A DNA stretch of 64,000 nt from Corynebacterium lactis RW2-5 (GCF_001274895.1 NZ_CP006841.1:2604001-2668000), one strand, 5' to 3'; positions 8,913 through 18,974 are shown, counted from the first letter of the stretch. The notes: generated from the letters alone by a model not told the origin. Numbers and translations are program-made.

Positions 8913-11105
8913 TTAGGAATCCTCCTTGGAGTAGTCATCAGACCATTCGCGGACAGGGTCAGCATTATCGGACAGGTCAGAGGTGCCCGGGAGATCAGCC
9001 TGCATGTGCAGGAACTCCATGTGCCGCTCGTAGAGATCCAGCACGTCAGAAATCAGCTGTTCCTGGGTGTAGCCGTAGACGTCATAGCCCAGGGAACCGG
9101 TCAACGTGAAGACCTCAAGGCGGTAGTAGTAACGATCAGCGTCACTGTCCAGGTGAATCAGGCCGGCAAACGACGGGGTCGGGTGCTCGACCGGGTAAAC
9201 CTGGTAGCGGAAGTCGCGCTCATCACCAAAGCCAACGTTGAGATCAATCTGATCTATTCCAAGATCCTCAATCGTCTCCCGGTGCAGCTCGACCGTGCCG
9301 CCACGCTCACGGATTGCCTCCGCCACCTGAGCCAGGGCCGGCTCGACGACGTTATCGAGGTGTCGAACAACCTGCTTGCGCTCCGGGAAGGACATCGAAC
9401 GCGTCAGGCGACGGCGCCAATCCCCCGCCTCGTTCTCGGCGGCGCGGCCGGACATCGCGCCGTGCATAGCGCGACGCGTCGACGCGCGCTGGAGCAGCTC
9501 CAGGCGCAGTGACTTAAACAAGCCGTACATGATCAGGTAGATCACGAACGCGAACGGCAGGCCCATGACGATGGTGGCCGACTGCAGCGTCGGAATGCCA
9601 CCGACGTAGAGCATCGAAATGGTGAGCACGCCGACGACGACGGCCCAGAAAATACGTGTCCAGACCTTGCCGTCCTGCTGCGTATCGGTGATCTTCGAGG
9701 TGAAGTTACTCATCACCAGAGCCGCAGAGTCAGCCGAGGTGATGTAGAGCAGCAGGCCAATCAGAGACGCGATCGCGGCGACCATCATCGGGGCTGGGTA
9801 CTGCTCGAGCAGCAGGTAGAAGGCGCGCTCCGGGTAATCCAGCGCGGTCTGACCAAACTCGGAGTCACCACCGAGGACCAGGTCGAGTGCGGAGTTACCG
9901 AACACAGACACCCACATCAGCACGAATAGGAAAGGGATAGTCATCGTGCCGACGACGAACTGGCGCAGGCTGCGGCCGCGGGAAATGCGAGCCAGGAACA
10001 GGCCGACGAACGGTGCCCAAGCAACCCACCATGCCCAGAAGAACAGGGTCCAGGCGTTCAGCCACTCCTGAGCGTTGGAGAAGGCGTAGGTGTCCATCGT
10101 CATCGACGGGAACTTGGAGACGTACTCGCCGACGTTCATGACCAGCGCGTCGAAAAGGAACGCGGTGCGGCCGGTGAGAAGAATGTAGAGCATCAGGGCA
10201 ATAGCCAGGCCGACGTTAATCTCGGACAGACGACGAATGCCCTTGTCGACACCCGAAACGGCCGACGCGGTCGCCACCGCAACCGCGATGACGATAAGCG
10301 CAATCTGCCAGGTGATGCTCTCATCGACGCCGAACAGGACGCGCAGACCGTAGTTCAGCTGGACGACGCCAATACCCAGCGACGTTGCGACACCGAAGAC
10401 GGTGCCGAGCATTGCGGCAATCTCCACCGCGTCGCCGGCAGGGCCGTGGATACGCTTGCCGATAATCGGGTACAGCGCGGAACGGATGGTCAGCGGCATA
10501 TTCAGGCGGTATGCGAAGTAGCCGAATGCCATGCCCATCAGGGCGTAGAGGGCCCAACCGGTGACACCGTAGTGGAACAGGGTGAACACCACGGCCTGGC
10601 GGGCGGCCTCGACAGTCTCGGGGTCTCCTGTCGGCGGGCCGTAGAACTGGGCCACGGGCTCAGCCACCGAGAAGAACAGCAGGTCAATGCCGATGCCGGC
10701 CGCGAAGAGCATCGAAGCCCACGAAAACAGGCCAAACTGTGGCTTGGCGTGATCCGGCCCCAATTTAATATGGCCGGTCCGAGCGATTGCGACGTAGAGC
10801 ATGAACAGAACTGCAGCGGTGGCCGTCACGATGTAGAACCAGCCGAAGTTCTTGGACACCCAGGCGACAACGCCTGCGAGGGTATCGGCAGCGTTTTCAC
10901 GCGCGAAAATCGCCCACATTGCGATGGCAATAATGCCAACGCCAGAAGCGATAAATACCGGCCAGTTTACTTCCGGCTCGTTAACCTTCGTCGGTCGACG
11001 TGATTTCAGACTCGACTGCGACTGCGGCTGCGAATGCTGCTCCGTTACCTTTGCGGTTGGCGCCTCAGGGGTTGGCCCCTGTGAAGATGGCGGAGTATCA
11101 GACAT
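8913..11105 (-). CDS. betT: BCCT-family choline transporter (BetT type)
   Basis: 730 residues. The start is taken as the ATG at 11105 because AAGGA lies seven bases before it; an in-frame ATG at 11141 has no such site. After a polar, probably cytosolic N-terminus of about 60 residues come twelve membrane helices with the BCCT signature around WTLFFWAWWVAWAPFVGLF, rich in the tryptophans of the substrate box. A cytosolic C-terminal domain of about 190 residues (IDLNVGFGDERDFRYQ, LTGSLGYDVYGYTQEQLI) is characteristic of long BetT-type choline carriers, in which it senses osmolarity. It imports choline for BetA/BetB and perhaps for the Pcs-like enzyme. It is first in a betT-betB operon and divergent from betA. 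Confidence 0.92.
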   Translation of the reverse strand: MSDTPPSSQGPTPEAPTAKVTEQHSQPQSQSSLKSRRPTKVNEPEVNWPVFIASGVGIIAIAMWAIFARENAADTLAGVVAWVSKNFGWFYIVTATAAVLFMLYVAIARTGHIKLGPDHAKPQFGLFSWASMLFAAGIGIDLLFFSVAEPVAQFYGPPTGDPETVEAARQAVVFTLFHYGVTGWALYALMGMAFGYFAYRLNMPLTIRSALYPIIGKRIHGPAGDAVEIAAMLGTVFGVATSLGIGVVQLNYGLRVLFGVDESITWQIALIVIAVAVATASAVSGVDKGIRRLSEINVGLAIALMLYILLTGRTAFLFDALVMNVGEYVSKFPSMTMDTYAFSNAQEWLNAWTLFFWAWWVAWAPFVGLFLARISRGRSLRQFVVGTMTIPFLFVLMWVSVFGNSALDLVLGGDSEFGQTALDYPERAFYLLLEQYPAPMMVAAIASLIGLLLYITSADSAALVMSNFTSKITDTQQDGKVWTRIFWAVVVGVLTISMLYVGGIPTLQSATIVMGLPFAFVIYLIMYGLFKSLRLELLQRASTRRAMHGAMSGRAAENEAGDWRRRLTRSMSFPERKQVVRHLDNVVEPALAQVAEAIRERGGTVELHRETIEDLGIDQIDLNVGFGDERDFRYQVYPVEHPTPSFAGLIHLDSDADRYYYRLEVFTLTGSLGYDVYGYTQEQLISDVLDLYERHMEFLHMQADLPGTSDLSDNADPVREWSDDYSKEDS

Positions 11106-11510
11106 AGGAAAATCCTTCATTTTTGGGAACCCATTAAGCATACATCTCTTACAAATTGAGTGAAATTGTCACGGATTCTCGATGTTTTTCAACATTTCCA
11201 ACATACGTGATTACCTGGACTTTTTCTCGAAAACTTAGCAATCTCTCGTACTTTTGACTGGAATTTTCAAATACTTTTATGTCATTCTTGATATGAAGCG
11301 TCGTCTGCCAACAAAATCTTCACCTGGGATTTCGATGGCGGACATATAAGTATTTTTTCTCAATACTTTGTTGCGGCCCCGGCCGCGACACCCCGGAGCG
11401 ACGTACGGCGGAGGCAGCTCACACTGATTCCGACTGCTCCTGGCACCGCACAAACGCGGTGCACAACGCGCTTGTACTAGAGCCTACGAACCACGGAGGT
11501 ACACCTGAAC
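11106..11510. promoter_or_regulatory. Divergent betT/betA control region
   Basis: This 405-bp gap is AT-rich in its middle, in contrast to the surrounding genes, and must hold the promoters for both betT (minus) and betA (plus). It contains an inverted repeat AAGTATT/AATACTT at 11348-11368 and a GC palindrome GCGGCC/GGCCGC at 11373-11386. No betI-type regulator gene is found nearby, so the regulator of this pair is unknown. An AGGAGG-like site (GGAGGT) precedes betA at about 11494. Confidence 0.5.
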
Positions 11511-13238
11511 ATGGCCGCTTTCCCGTTCTTCGGTAAGAAGAGCACCAACACTGAGATTGAGCACCGCGACGTCGTTATCGTCGGCGCAGGATCCGCAGGA
11601 TCGGTGCTGGCCAACCGTCTGTCGGCAGACCAGAGCAAGAGCGTTCTCGTCCTTGAGGCCGGTCGTATGGACTCCCTCTGGGACCTGTTCATCCACATGC
11701 CGTCCGCATTCTCCTTCCCCATCGGCAACAAGTACTACGACTGGGCCTACGAGTCCGAGCCGGAACCGGAGATGAACGGCCGCCGCATCTACCACGCCCG
11801 CGGCAAGGTTGTCGGCGGATCCTCCTCCATCAACGGCCAGATTTACCAGCGCGGCAACCCCATGGACTACGACAAGTGGGGCAACACCACGGGCCTGGAG
11901 AACTGGGGCTGGAACAACGTCCTACCTTACTTCAAGCGCATGGAAAACGCCCTGGGCTCCGATAAGGACGACCCGCGTCGCGGCCACGACGGCCCGCTGC
12001 GCATGAAGCGCGGTCCGGCCAAGTCCCCGCTGTTCAAGGCCTTCTTCCGCTCCATCGAGCAGGCCGGCTACAACTACACCCCGGACGTCAACGGCTACCG
12101 CCAGGAGGGCTTCGGCCCCTTCGACGCTAACATCGACAAGGGCCGTCGCCTGTCCGCAGCCCGCGCGTACCTGCACCCGGTGTTGAACCGCCCGAACCTG
12201 GAACTGCGCACCCTCGCCAACGCCGACCGCGTCCTCTTCGAGGGCACCAAGGCCGTCGGCGTCGAGTACACCTGGAAGGGCCGTACCCGCCAGGTCCGCG
12301 CCGACAAGGTCATTCTCTGTGGTGGTGCCTTTAACTCCCCGCAACTTCTCGAGGTCTCCGGCGTCGGCAACCAGGAGATTCTGAACGCCGCCGGTGTGAA
12401 CGTCGTCAAGCACCTGCCGGGTGTGGGCGAAAACCTGCAGGACCACCTCGAGGTCTACATCCAGTACAACGTCACCAAGCCGGTGTCCTCGCAGCCATAC
12501 CTGGACAAGTGGCGCTGGCCGTTCATCGGCCTGTGGTGGCTGCTGACCCACAAGGGCCCGGTAGCGACCTCACACTTCGAGGGTGGCGGCTTCGCGCGCT
12601 CCAACGACAAGGAGCCGTACCCGAACCTGATGTTCCACTTCCTGCCGCTGGCCATGCGCTACGACGGCACGAAGATTGACAGCCCGCACGGATTCCAGTT
12701 CCACGTCGGCCCGATGTACTCCGACGCGGTCGGCCACGTGCACATCAAGTCCTCTGACATCAAGGTCAAACCGGAGATCCTGTTCAACTACCTCTCCACC
12801 GACCAGGACCGCCGCGAGTGGGTCGAGGCCGTGAAGGTCTCCCGCAAGCTGCTGGACACCCCGGCGATGAAGGAGTACACCGACGGCGAAATCTCCCCCG
12901 GTGCCGATGTCCAGACCGACGAGGAAATCCTCGAGTGGGTCCGCAACGACGCCGAAACTGCCCTGCACCCGTCCTGCACCTGCAAGATGGGTCCGGCTGA
13001 CGACGAAATGGCCGTCGTCGATCCGGAGACCATGCAGGTCCACGGCACCGACGGCCTCTACGTGGTCGATGCTTCGGTCATGCCGGGCATCACAAACGGC
13101 AACATCTACGCCCCGACCATGATGATCGCCGAGAAGGCCGCCGACCTGATTGCCGGCAAGACCCCACTGGCCCCGCTGGACATTCCGTTCTACCGCGCCG
13201 GCCAGGGCATGCCGCTGGATCCGCCGGAGAGCAAGTAG
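11511..13238 (+). CDS. betA: Choline dehydrogenase (GMC oxidoreductase)
   Basis: 575 residues. The FAD Rossmann motif [18 protein letters not shown] (Gly25, Gly27, Gly30) is followed by the GMC signature region [14 protein letters not shown], and the C-terminal active-site segment has His486 in [11 protein letters not shown] and the [15 protein letters not shown] stretch. BetA oxidises choline to betaine aldehyde at the membrane; the next step is carried out by BetB. The start ATG has GGAGGT upstream. It has a normal length for the family. It is divergent from betT-betB, so the three genes form one compact choline-to-glycine-betaine module for osmoprotection or choline catabolism. Other GMC alcohol oxidases are conceivable, but the context makes BetA the best reading. 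Confidence 0.92.
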   Translation: MAAFPFFGKKSTNTEIEHRDVVIVGAGSAGSVLANRLSADQSKSVLVLEAGRMDSLWDLFIHMPSAFSFPIGNKYYDWAYESEPEPEMNGRRIYHARGKVVGGSSSINGQIYQRGNPMDYDKWGNTTGLENWGWNNVLPYFKRMENALGSDKDDPRRGHDGPLRMKRGPAKSPLFKAFFRSIEQAGYNYTPDVNGYRQEGFGPFDANIDKGRRLSAARAYLHPVLNRPNLELRTLANADRVLFEGTKAVGVEYTWKGRTRQVRADKVILCGGAFNSPQLLEVSGVGNQEILNAAGVNVVKHLPGVGENLQDHLEVYIQYNVTKPVSSQPYLDKWRWPFIGLWWLLTHKGPVATSHFEGGGFARSNDKEPYPNLMFHFLPLAMRYDGTKIDSPHGFQFHVGPMYSDAVGHVHIKSSDIKVKPEILFNYLSTDQDRREWVEAVKVSRKLLDTPAMKEYTDGEISPGADVQTDEEILEWVRNDAETALHPSCTCKMGPADDEMAVVDPETMQVHGTDGLYVVDASVMPGITNGNIYAPTMMIAEKAADLIAGKTPLAPLDIPFYRAGQGMPLDPPESK

Positions 13239-13287
13239 CACGGAAATCCGCAGCGCTGTCTCGTGAGGTCGTGTTAGCCTCGGCCCC

Positions 13288-14376
13288 ATGAGCACCCTGC
13301 GTACACCGAGCACATCCGAAGCCCTGCCTATCGTCCTCGCGCCGATGGCAGGTGGCCCCTCTACGCCCGAACTGACCGCCGCCGTCTCGAACGCCGGCGG
13401 TCTTGGCATGCTCGCCGCCGGTTACCTCAGCGCGCAGGCCCTCATCGACGCCGCACGCAGCACCGCCTCCCTGCTTTCCGACGGCCATACCTTCGGCATC
13501 AACCTCTTTTGTCCCGATTCCGTCGGTGACAATGAGACCGAGGAGAACCTGCTGCGGTGGGCCGAATTCCGGGACCTGCTCGCGCCCGTCGCCGAGAAGT
13601 TCGACGTCGACCTGCCTAGCACTCCAACCTGGTCCGACGACCATTTCACCGAGAAGCTCGAGGCAATCTGCGCAGACGATTTCCTGCCCAGCCCGGGCGC
13701 GCTGGAATACGTATCCTTCACGTTCGGGTACCCCGATGCGGACGTCGTCGCGCGGGTGAAGGAAACCGGCCGCAAGGTCGTGCTGAATGCGACCTCTATC
13801 GACGGAGTCCGCGCGGCCGCCGACGCGGGCGCGGACCGTATCGTCCTCCAGGGCCTGGCCGCCGGTGGGCACCGCGGCTACGTCGATGGCAAGGACTCGT
13901 CCGACATCATTGGCGCCACCATCGACGAGCTCGCCGCTGCGGTCGCAGAGGCCACGCGCGCAACCGATGTCTCCATCATTGCGGCCGGGGGCGTTGGGGG
14001 TGCGGAAGACGTCGTAAAGCTCTTGCGGGCGGGAGCAACGGCGGTGCAGGTGGGGACGCGTTTCCTCACTGCGGAAGAGGCCGGGACCAAGCCCACCCAC
14101 GCACGCGCCCTGCTCGAGCTTCAAGGGCGCGAGACTACACTGACGCACGCGTTTTCGGGCAAGCCCGCGCGCACAATTTCGAACCGTTTCGCCGAGGAGT
14201 TTAGCGACCCCGCGCCAGCGCTGTACCCGCAGCTGCACTACCTGACCACGCCAATCAGGGGTGCCGCGAACACCGTCGGCGACCCCGAATACCTGAACTT
14301 GTGGGCAGGCAGCGGCTACTCGAAATGCAAAGCCCAGCCAGCCGCCGAGATTGTGGCGGAGCTGGCTGGGTGCTAG
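13288..14376 (+). CDS. Nitronate monooxygenase / 2-nitropropane-dioxygenase-like flavoprotein
   Basis: 362 residues forming a TIM-barrel FMN enzyme. The N-terminal APMAGGPSTPELTAAVSNAGG segment, the QGLAAGGHRG motif (with the His that acts in nitronate oxidation) and the phosphate-binding AAGGVGGAEDVVKLLRAGA plus VQVGTRFLTAEEAG segments are all typical. The family oxidises alkyl nitronates, using FMN and oxygen, to protect against toxic nitro compounds such as 3-nitropropionate; some relatives are enoyl reductases, so the substrate is open. It starts 49 bases after betA in the same direction and could be cotranscribed, with no clear functional link. Confidence 0.85.
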   Translation: MSTLRTPSTSEALPIVLAPMAGGPSTPELTAAVSNAGGLGMLAAGYLSAQALIDAARSTASLLSDGHTFGINLFCPDSVGDNETEENLLRWAEFRDLLAPVAEKFDVDLPSTPTWSDDHFTEKLEAICADDFLPSPGALEYVSFTFGYPDADVVARVKETGRKVVLNATSIDGVRAAADAGADRIVLQGLAAGGHRGYVDGKDSSDIIGATIDELAAAVAEATRATDVSIIAAGGVGGAEDVVKLLRAGATAVQVGTRFLTAEEAGTKPTHARALLELQGRETTLTHAFSGKPARTISNRFAEEFSDPAPALYPQLHYLTTPIRGAANTVGDPEYLNLWAGSGYSKCKAQPAAEIVAELAGC

Positions 14377-14769
14377 CTGAGCGTTAGCTGCGCTTATGCG
14401 TCCAGTTGCCAGTCATTCGGGCTGAACAACTCGAAGTGGACGCGTGACCGGCCGCTGCCCCGCTGCTCAAGCTGCCCCCCCCTGCCCCAACAAAACCAGC
14501 ACCGCGGCCTCAACCCAACTTAACTAGCGACAGAAACCAAAATATCGGCGTATCAAACATTTTCTATACGCGTAATCCCCAGCGCCCCTCGAAAGGGATG
14601 CTGGGGAGCCCGGAAAACCTCTGACACCACACTCAGTAGAGAAAAATCCATCCACTGCGCTTCACCCTACTGCGCCCCAAACATGGATGGAATCAAGAGG
14701 GCAGGCCCGGGAAAACCCGCCCTCTTGGAACCAGTCAGGAGAAACTCCTAATGGCCTATTGGAAGAGTC
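14377..14769. other. Convergent intergenic region with hairpins
   Basis: About 390 bp between the convergent nitronate monooxygenase and pckG genes. It holds a C run near 14476, a hairpin with arms CCCCAGC (14577-14583) and GCTGGGG (14600-14606), and the pckG terminator hairpin described separately. No convincing coding sequence is seen; the central part is AT-richer than its surroundings. Confidence 0.5.
14694..14727 (-). terminator. Candidate terminator of pckG
   Basis: Perfect 9-bp inverted repeat CAAGAGGGC (14694-14702) and GCCCTCTTG (14719-14727), with a smaller GGG/CCC hairpin in the loop. It lies about 45 bases downstream of the pckG stop on the minus strand. It lacks a strong U tract. 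Confidence 0.55.
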
Positions 14770-16611
14770 TTACTTCTTCTGCAGGCGCTCTTCGACTCGA
14801 GCCTTGAGAGCCTCAAACTCATCCCAGACTTCCTGCGGGACACGGTCGCCGAGGGACTTCAGCCACTCCTCATTGTCCTCCAGGTCTGCGTTCCACTTCG
14901 AAGCCGGCGCCTTCAGGGCCTCCTGAACGTCCTCGAACGGGATGTCCAGGCCGGTCAGGTCCAGATCCTCCGGCTTTGCGGTGTAACCAACGACGGTCTC
15001 CTTGGCCTCCACACGACCCTCAATGCGGTCGATAATCCACTTGAGGACGCGGGAGTTGTCGCCGAAGCCAGGCCACAGGAAGTGGCCGTCATCAGCCGCG
15101 CGACGGAACCAGTTGACCAGGAAGACCTCCGGCATCTTGTCGCCGCCCTTGACGCCCATGTCAACCCAGTGCTGCAGGTAGTCACCGACGTTGTAACCAA
15201 TGAACGGCAGCATTGCCATCGGGTCATGGCGCAGGGAGCCGACCTTAGCCTCCGCGGAAGCAGCGGTCTGGCCGGAAGCCAGGGTTGCACCGATGAAGGT
15301 GGCATGGTTCCAGGACAGAGCCTGGGTCACCAGCGGAACGGTGTCGGGGCGACGGCCACCGAACAGGATTGCATCCAGCGGGACACCCTTAGGGTCGTCG
15401 TACTCCGGAGCGGCGACCGGGCACTGCGAAATCGGGGTGCAGTAGCGGGAGTTCGGGTGCGAGGACAGCTCGTCCAGATCCGGAGTCCAGTCATTGCCCT
15501 TCCAGTCAATGAGGTGATCCGGCTTGCCTTCCATACCTTCCCACCAGACATCGCCATCGTCGGTCAGCGCGACGTTGGTGAAGATGGTGTTGCCCGGCTC
15601 CATGGTCTTCATGGCGTTCGGGTTGGAGTCGTAGTTGGTGCCCGGCGCGACACCGAAGAAGCCATTCTCCGGGTTGACGGCGTAGAGACGACCATCCTCG
15701 CCGAACTTCAGCCATGCAATGTCGTCACCGACGACCTCGGCCTTCCAGCCCTCAATGGTCGGGGTAATCATGGCGAGGTTGGTCTTACCACAAGCGGACG
15801 GGAAGGCCGCTGCGATGTGGTAGGCCTTGCCCTCCGGGTTGGTCAGCTTCAGAATGAGCATGTGCTCAGCCATCCAACCCTCTTCCTTAGCCATAACAGA
15901 AGCGATGCGCAGGGCGTAGCACTTCTTGGCCAGGATGGCGTTTCCGCCGTAGCCGGAACCGTAGGACCAAATCTCCTTGGTGTCCGGGAACTGGGAGATG
16001 TACTTGTTGTCGTTGCACGGCCAGGTAACGTCCTCCTGGCCTTCCTCCAGTGGGTAACCGACGGAGTGCAGAGCGTGGACGAAGTCGCCGTCCTTGCCGA
16101 TCTTGTCGAGCGCTTCCTTACCCATGCGGGTCATGATGCGCATCGAGAGAACGACGTACTCAGAGTCGGTCAGCTGAACACCGAGCTTCGGCTCCGGGTC
16201 GGTAATCGGGCCCATGCAGAACGGGACGACGAACATGGTGCGGCCCTTCATGGAACCGCGGTAGTGCTCAGTCATCTCCTTCTTCAGCTCGACCGGGTCA
16301 GCCCAGTTGTTGGTCGGGCCAGCGCCGTCCTCAGTCTTGGAGGCGATGAAAGTACGGGACTCAACACGAGCCACGTCCTTCGGGTTCGAGCGGGCGAGGA
16401 AGGAATTCGGACGCTTTTCCTCGTTCAGCTTGATGAAAGTTCCCTTATCCACCAAGTCCTGGGAAAGGCGGTTCCACTCTTCTTCCGAGCCATCTGCAAA
16501 GACAACCTTGTCTGGCGTGGTCAGCTCTGCGACCTCAGCGATCCAGCGGAGCAGTTCAGCGTTCTCGGTCGGGGCCTGGCCCTCGAGGCCAGGAATGGAA
16601 GGTGCGGACAT
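14770..16611 (-). CDS. pckG: Phosphoenolpyruvate carboxykinase (GTP)
   Basis: 613 residues, the usual length of the GTP-dependent enzyme of actinobacteria. Visible motifs are the P-loop [13 protein letters not shown], with the reactive cysteine of the GTP class, the metal-binding [15 protein letters not shown], and [10 protein letters not shown]. It converts oxaloacetate and GTP to PEP, CO2 and GDP, the entry to gluconeogenesis during growth on organic acids. It is monocistronic; the start ATG at 16611 has GGAGAACTG upstream. The long upstream region (16612-16937) carries a perfect 16-bp palindrome that could be the control site. Location next to trmB and a NYN-domain gene recalls the Corynebacterium glutamicum pck-trmB neighbourhood, here with three extra genes between. 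Confidence 0.96.
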   Translation of the reverse strand: MSAPSIPGLEGQAPTENAELLRWIAEVAELTTPDKVVFADGSEEEWNRLSQDLVDKGTFIKLNEEKRPNSFLARSNPKDVARVESRTFIASKTEDGAGPTNNWADPVELKKEMTEHYRGSMKGRTMFVVPFCMGPITDPEPKLGVQLTDSEYVVLSMRIMTRMGKEALDKIGKDGDFVHALHSVGYPLEEGQEDVTWPCNDNKYISQFPDTKEIWSYGSGYGGNAILAKKCYALRIASVMAKEEGWMAEHMLILKLTNPEGKAYHIAAAFPSACGKTNLAMITPTIEGWKAEVVGDDIAWLKFGEDGRLYAVNPENGFFGVAPGTNYDSNPNAMKTMEPGNTIFTNVALTDDGDVWWEGMEGKPDHLIDWKGNDWTPDLDELSSHPNSRYCTPISQCPVAAPEYDDPKGVPLDAILFGGRRPDTVPLVTQALSWNHATFIGATLASGQTAASAEAKVGSLRHDPMAMLPFIGYNVGDYLQHWVDMGVKGGDKMPEVFLVNWFRRAADDGHFLWPGFGDNSRVLKWIIDRIEGRVEAKETVVGYTAKPEDLDLTGLDIPFEDVQEALKAPASKWNADLEDNEEWLKSLGDRVPQEVWDEFEALKARVEERLQKK

Positions 16612-16937
16612 CAGTTCTCCTGACTAATTGATTCGCGTCTTGATTTAAGGCTACCGGGGGATACCAAAACATGCCGGAACCCAACATCCCCGCATCGCCG
16701 CATCCCCATTTTGTTGACAGCTCCACGGAGGCTAATTGGCAGCTATTTCGACATGCACGGGTAATTCTACCTCTTTCTATAGGTCGATAACCTGCATCTA
16801 AGCCTAACCTCACTATATATGTTCATTGCAATGAACTTAGCTGCCCGTCCCACCCCCATTTGTTAGGAACATGAATACACGCGCCGATTTACCAATGTCG
16901 TCGGACGAAATTTTCCCCTTTTGGCTATCCCCCTTGA
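16612..16937. promoter_or_regulatory. pckG upstream region with perfect palindrome
   Basis: The 326-bp gap upstream of pckG is AT-rich. It contains a perfect 16-bp palindrome GTTCATTGCAATGAAC at 16821-16836. Just before it (about 16799-16810) is TAAGCCTAACCTCA, which on the minus strand reads AGGTTAGGCTTA and resembles half of a DtxR-type iron box. Regulation of pck by carbon source is known in C. glutamicum (RamB, GlxR, GntR-type); this palindrome does not match those sites by eye. Confidence 0.45.
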
Positions 16938-17378
16938 CTATCCCCAATTCCCCCGGGCGGACTGCTCCCATGTGTAAGCATCCCAGTTAGCCACAGACTC
17001 CCCAACAGCGTTTCCCGCGAGCCCACCTTCCCCATCCACGTCCCCTGCACTCTCCGCTCCCTCCATCGGACTGTTCCAGGACTCCCAAGTCCCGTCGAAG
17101 CGCACCGTGGTCACATGGTCGACCTCGCCATCGCCATCCATGTCCGAATACACCGACAGACCGTCGCAATCGGCGAGCGTCACCGAACTCTCCTCCTCTC
17201 CGAGGTCGAAGGACTGCCCGTCGACTACCACCACCAGCCCGGTGCCGACCTCGCCGTCGGCAAGCGGAGTCGCCTCCCCCAGACCGCAGGGCTGACGCAA
17301 CTCGGCGCTGGGCTCACCTCCCGGCAGTCGGGCCTCACCATCCTGAAAAAATCGTTCTAGCAGAGAAAACTCATCCAT
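16938..17378 (-). CDS. Acidic protein of unknown function (DUF6802-like)
   Basis: 146 residues. The ATG at 17378 is chosen because GGAGGTTCC lies just before it; the frame is open further upstream without a binding site. The chain is very acidic and has the segment DCDGLSVYSDMDGDGEVDHV then TVRFDGTWESW, a D-x-D-x-D-G pattern like a calcium-binding loop, which recurs in a family of small corynebacterial proteins of unknown role. There is no signal peptide. It is downstream of two other unknown minus-strand genes (17437 and 18438), and may be in one operon with them. No function is assigned. Confidence 0.6.
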   Translation of the reverse strand: MDEFSLLERFFQDGEARLPGGEPSAELRQPCGLGEATPLADGEVGTGLVVVVDGQSFDLGEEESSVTLADCDGLSVYSDMDGDGEVDHVTTVRFDGTWESWNSPMEGAESAGDVDGEGGLAGNAVGESVANWDAYTWEQSARGNWG

Positions 17379-17436
17379 TGGAACCTCCGTCGAATCTCTT
17401 AAACTGCACGTTTGAGTGCGGCTGAAAGCTAAGTGG

Positions 17437-18453
17437 CTAATTCGCGTGCTCGGCCAGCTGCGCGACCCGCCATCCACGGTGGCCGGCGGGATCGCGCGCG
17501 TGCACGGCTCCCTCGGCTAAGTGCAGCCACTCCCGCCGCAACCTCGCCAAGTAGGTGGCAACCCACTGACCGCGGCGCTGCCTGGCATTTCGCCGAAGCG
17601 TCGCCACTACGGCCAGCGCCGCAAACCCCACGCCGACCAGAACCGTCGCGACCTGCACCCAGACCCCCGAAAGCCCCAGCCACGACAACGGCGCCGACAA
17701 CAATCGGGAGACACCCGCGGCCGCTGCCAGGACCATCACGGCGACCACAGCCTCCGCCAGCATGTTTGCCTTAACGGGTGGAGCAGGAAACGGCGCCTCC
17801 ATCTCAACCGCCCCGACTCCCTGCTGCCCGCACCACCGCGACAGTTCGGCGGCCGCGCGCGCACCGGCTCGATGCAACTCGGCCTCATCCCTCGGAGAGC
17901 CCTCCGCGACCGACTCCAGCACTTGCACCACCATCCGCTCGAAATCGGCACGGACATGCGCACGCGACCGCTCAGCCATTCCCGCCCGGCGCGACCTCTC
18001 CGCCGCTAACTGGGAATGTATCGCTTGCCGACGCCGCAAAGCCCCCGGCCTCGCCACCGCCCTAGGCGGACCATCGCTCAGGAGCACCAACGTGCGCCCC
18101 ATACGCTGGTCGAGCTCGCCCATCGGTATCCGCCCGGGAATCGCACTCCGCCAGAGCTCCGCAAACCTCCCACCACCGAAGAGGCCCACGGCCACACGCC
18201 CGGTGGCTTCAGCGATAGCCTCGACGGTTTCCACGCATTCCCGAGTCGGCTCCACATCGCTGTCCGCGACGTAGAGCACGACCGCGGCGCGCTGGTCGAC
18301 GAACTCGATTCTTCGGGCCTGTTTCCGTTCGCCGGCAACCCCTCCGGTGGCCCCGCCGGCAACCCCTCCGGTATCTACTACGCCGCTAAGATCAGCACGA
18401 TTGGCCGCGGGACCAGCCTTAGTCACCTGTAGGACTCCTACATCGTCTGACAC
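17437..18453 (-). CDS. Membrane protein of unknown function with two central helices
   Basis: 338 residues. The GTG start at 18453 has GGAGGAGCTGCT upstream, inside the end of the preceding gene, and overlaps that gene by 16 bases, so the two are coupled. Residues about 45-130 look like a compact alpha/beta domain (AAVVLYVADSDVEPT, GRVAVGLFGGGRF, TLVLLSDGPPRA), perhaps related to dynamin- or GTPase-like stress proteins, but no P-loop is visible. A helical, charged region (130-230) is followed by two hydrophobic segments (about 235-250 and 262-290) and a basic C-terminus. I do not recognise the family. Confidence 0.6.
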   Translation of the reverse strand: MSDDVGVLQVTKAGPAANRADLSGVVDTGGVAGGATGGVAGERKQARRIEFVDQRAAVVLYVADSDVEPTRECVETVEAIAEATGRVAVGLFGGGRFAELWRSAIPGRIPMGELDQRMGRTLVLLSDGPPRAVARPGALRRRQAIHSQLAAERSRRAGMAERSRAHVRADFERMVVQVLESVAEGSPRDEAELHRAGARAAAELSRWCGQQGVGAVEMEAPFPAPPVKANMLAEAVVAVMVLAAAAGVSRLLSAPLSWLGLSGVWVQVATVLVGVGFAALAVVATLRRNARQRRGQWVATYLARLRREWLHLAEGAVHARDPAGHRGWRVAQLAEHAN

Positions 18454-18974
18454 AGCAGCTCCTCCAATTCGTCGCTGGCCTGCGGATACAGCGCGATGAT
18501 CTCCTCGACCAACTGGCTCAGCACCTCAAAGCGCCGCTGTTCTAAATCCTCTGCCGCGCGCAGTGCCTCCATGAGTTCGAATTCATGCTCCGCCGGGTCA
18601 TTTGTCTCGATGCTGCAGTAGACGTCGGCAAGCAGGAGGCGCACCGGCCCCTCCTCCACAACCAGACTGATTCCCTCCCTCGGCACCACGTCGGACTGGG
18701 CGAGACATCTATCGAAGGCCTGCCGGACCCCTTCGGCCCCAACACCGCGGCGCAGGCGGGCGCAGATCTGCGGCGGGCCGGCGTCGCGCTGTAGGGCCGA
18801 CGCGATGGCCACCTCGGCCGCACCGGAGGCGCCGCATCCAGCTGGCGAGCAGACTCCACCGCGCTTCGACATCCAGTCCAAAAGGCCCGCGCGAAGCATC
18901 TTGCGCGCCGAGCGAAATACCTCACAATTCTGTGGCTCCTGCACCAAAGTCTGCGTGCTCAATTGCACATCCAC
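18438..18974 (-). CDS. Unknown soluble protein, partner of the following gene
   Basis: 178 residues beginning at a GTG (18974), with a G run about ten bases upstream as a possible ribosome binding site. The middle part is Cys- and Gly-rich (GVCSPAGCGASG, PPQICARLRRG) and the C-terminal half is helical and acidic (EHEFELMEALRAAEDLEQRR, ELEELLCQTM). No known domain is recognised. It overlaps the next gene by 16 bases and codon use is that of the neighbours, which supports it as real. It is the first gene of a three-gene minus-strand group (18974 to 16938) found between pckG and trmB. Confidence 0.55.
   Translation of the reverse strand: MDVQLSTQTLVQEPQNCEVFRSARKMLRAGLLDWMSKRGGVCSPAGCGASGAAEVAIASALQRDAGPPQICARLRRGVGAEGVRQAFDRCLAQSDVVPREGISLVVEEGPVRLLLADVYCSIETNDPAEHEFELMEALRAAEDLEQRRFEVLSQLVEEIIALYPQASDELEELLCQTM

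Noticed and set aside
7341..9512. A 723-codon open frame on the plus strand
   Set aside because: It is antisense to betB and betT, has no domain pattern, and has the composition of a complementary-strand shadow.
15082..16623. A 513-codon open frame on the plus strand
   Set aside because: It is antisense to pckG, which is certain.
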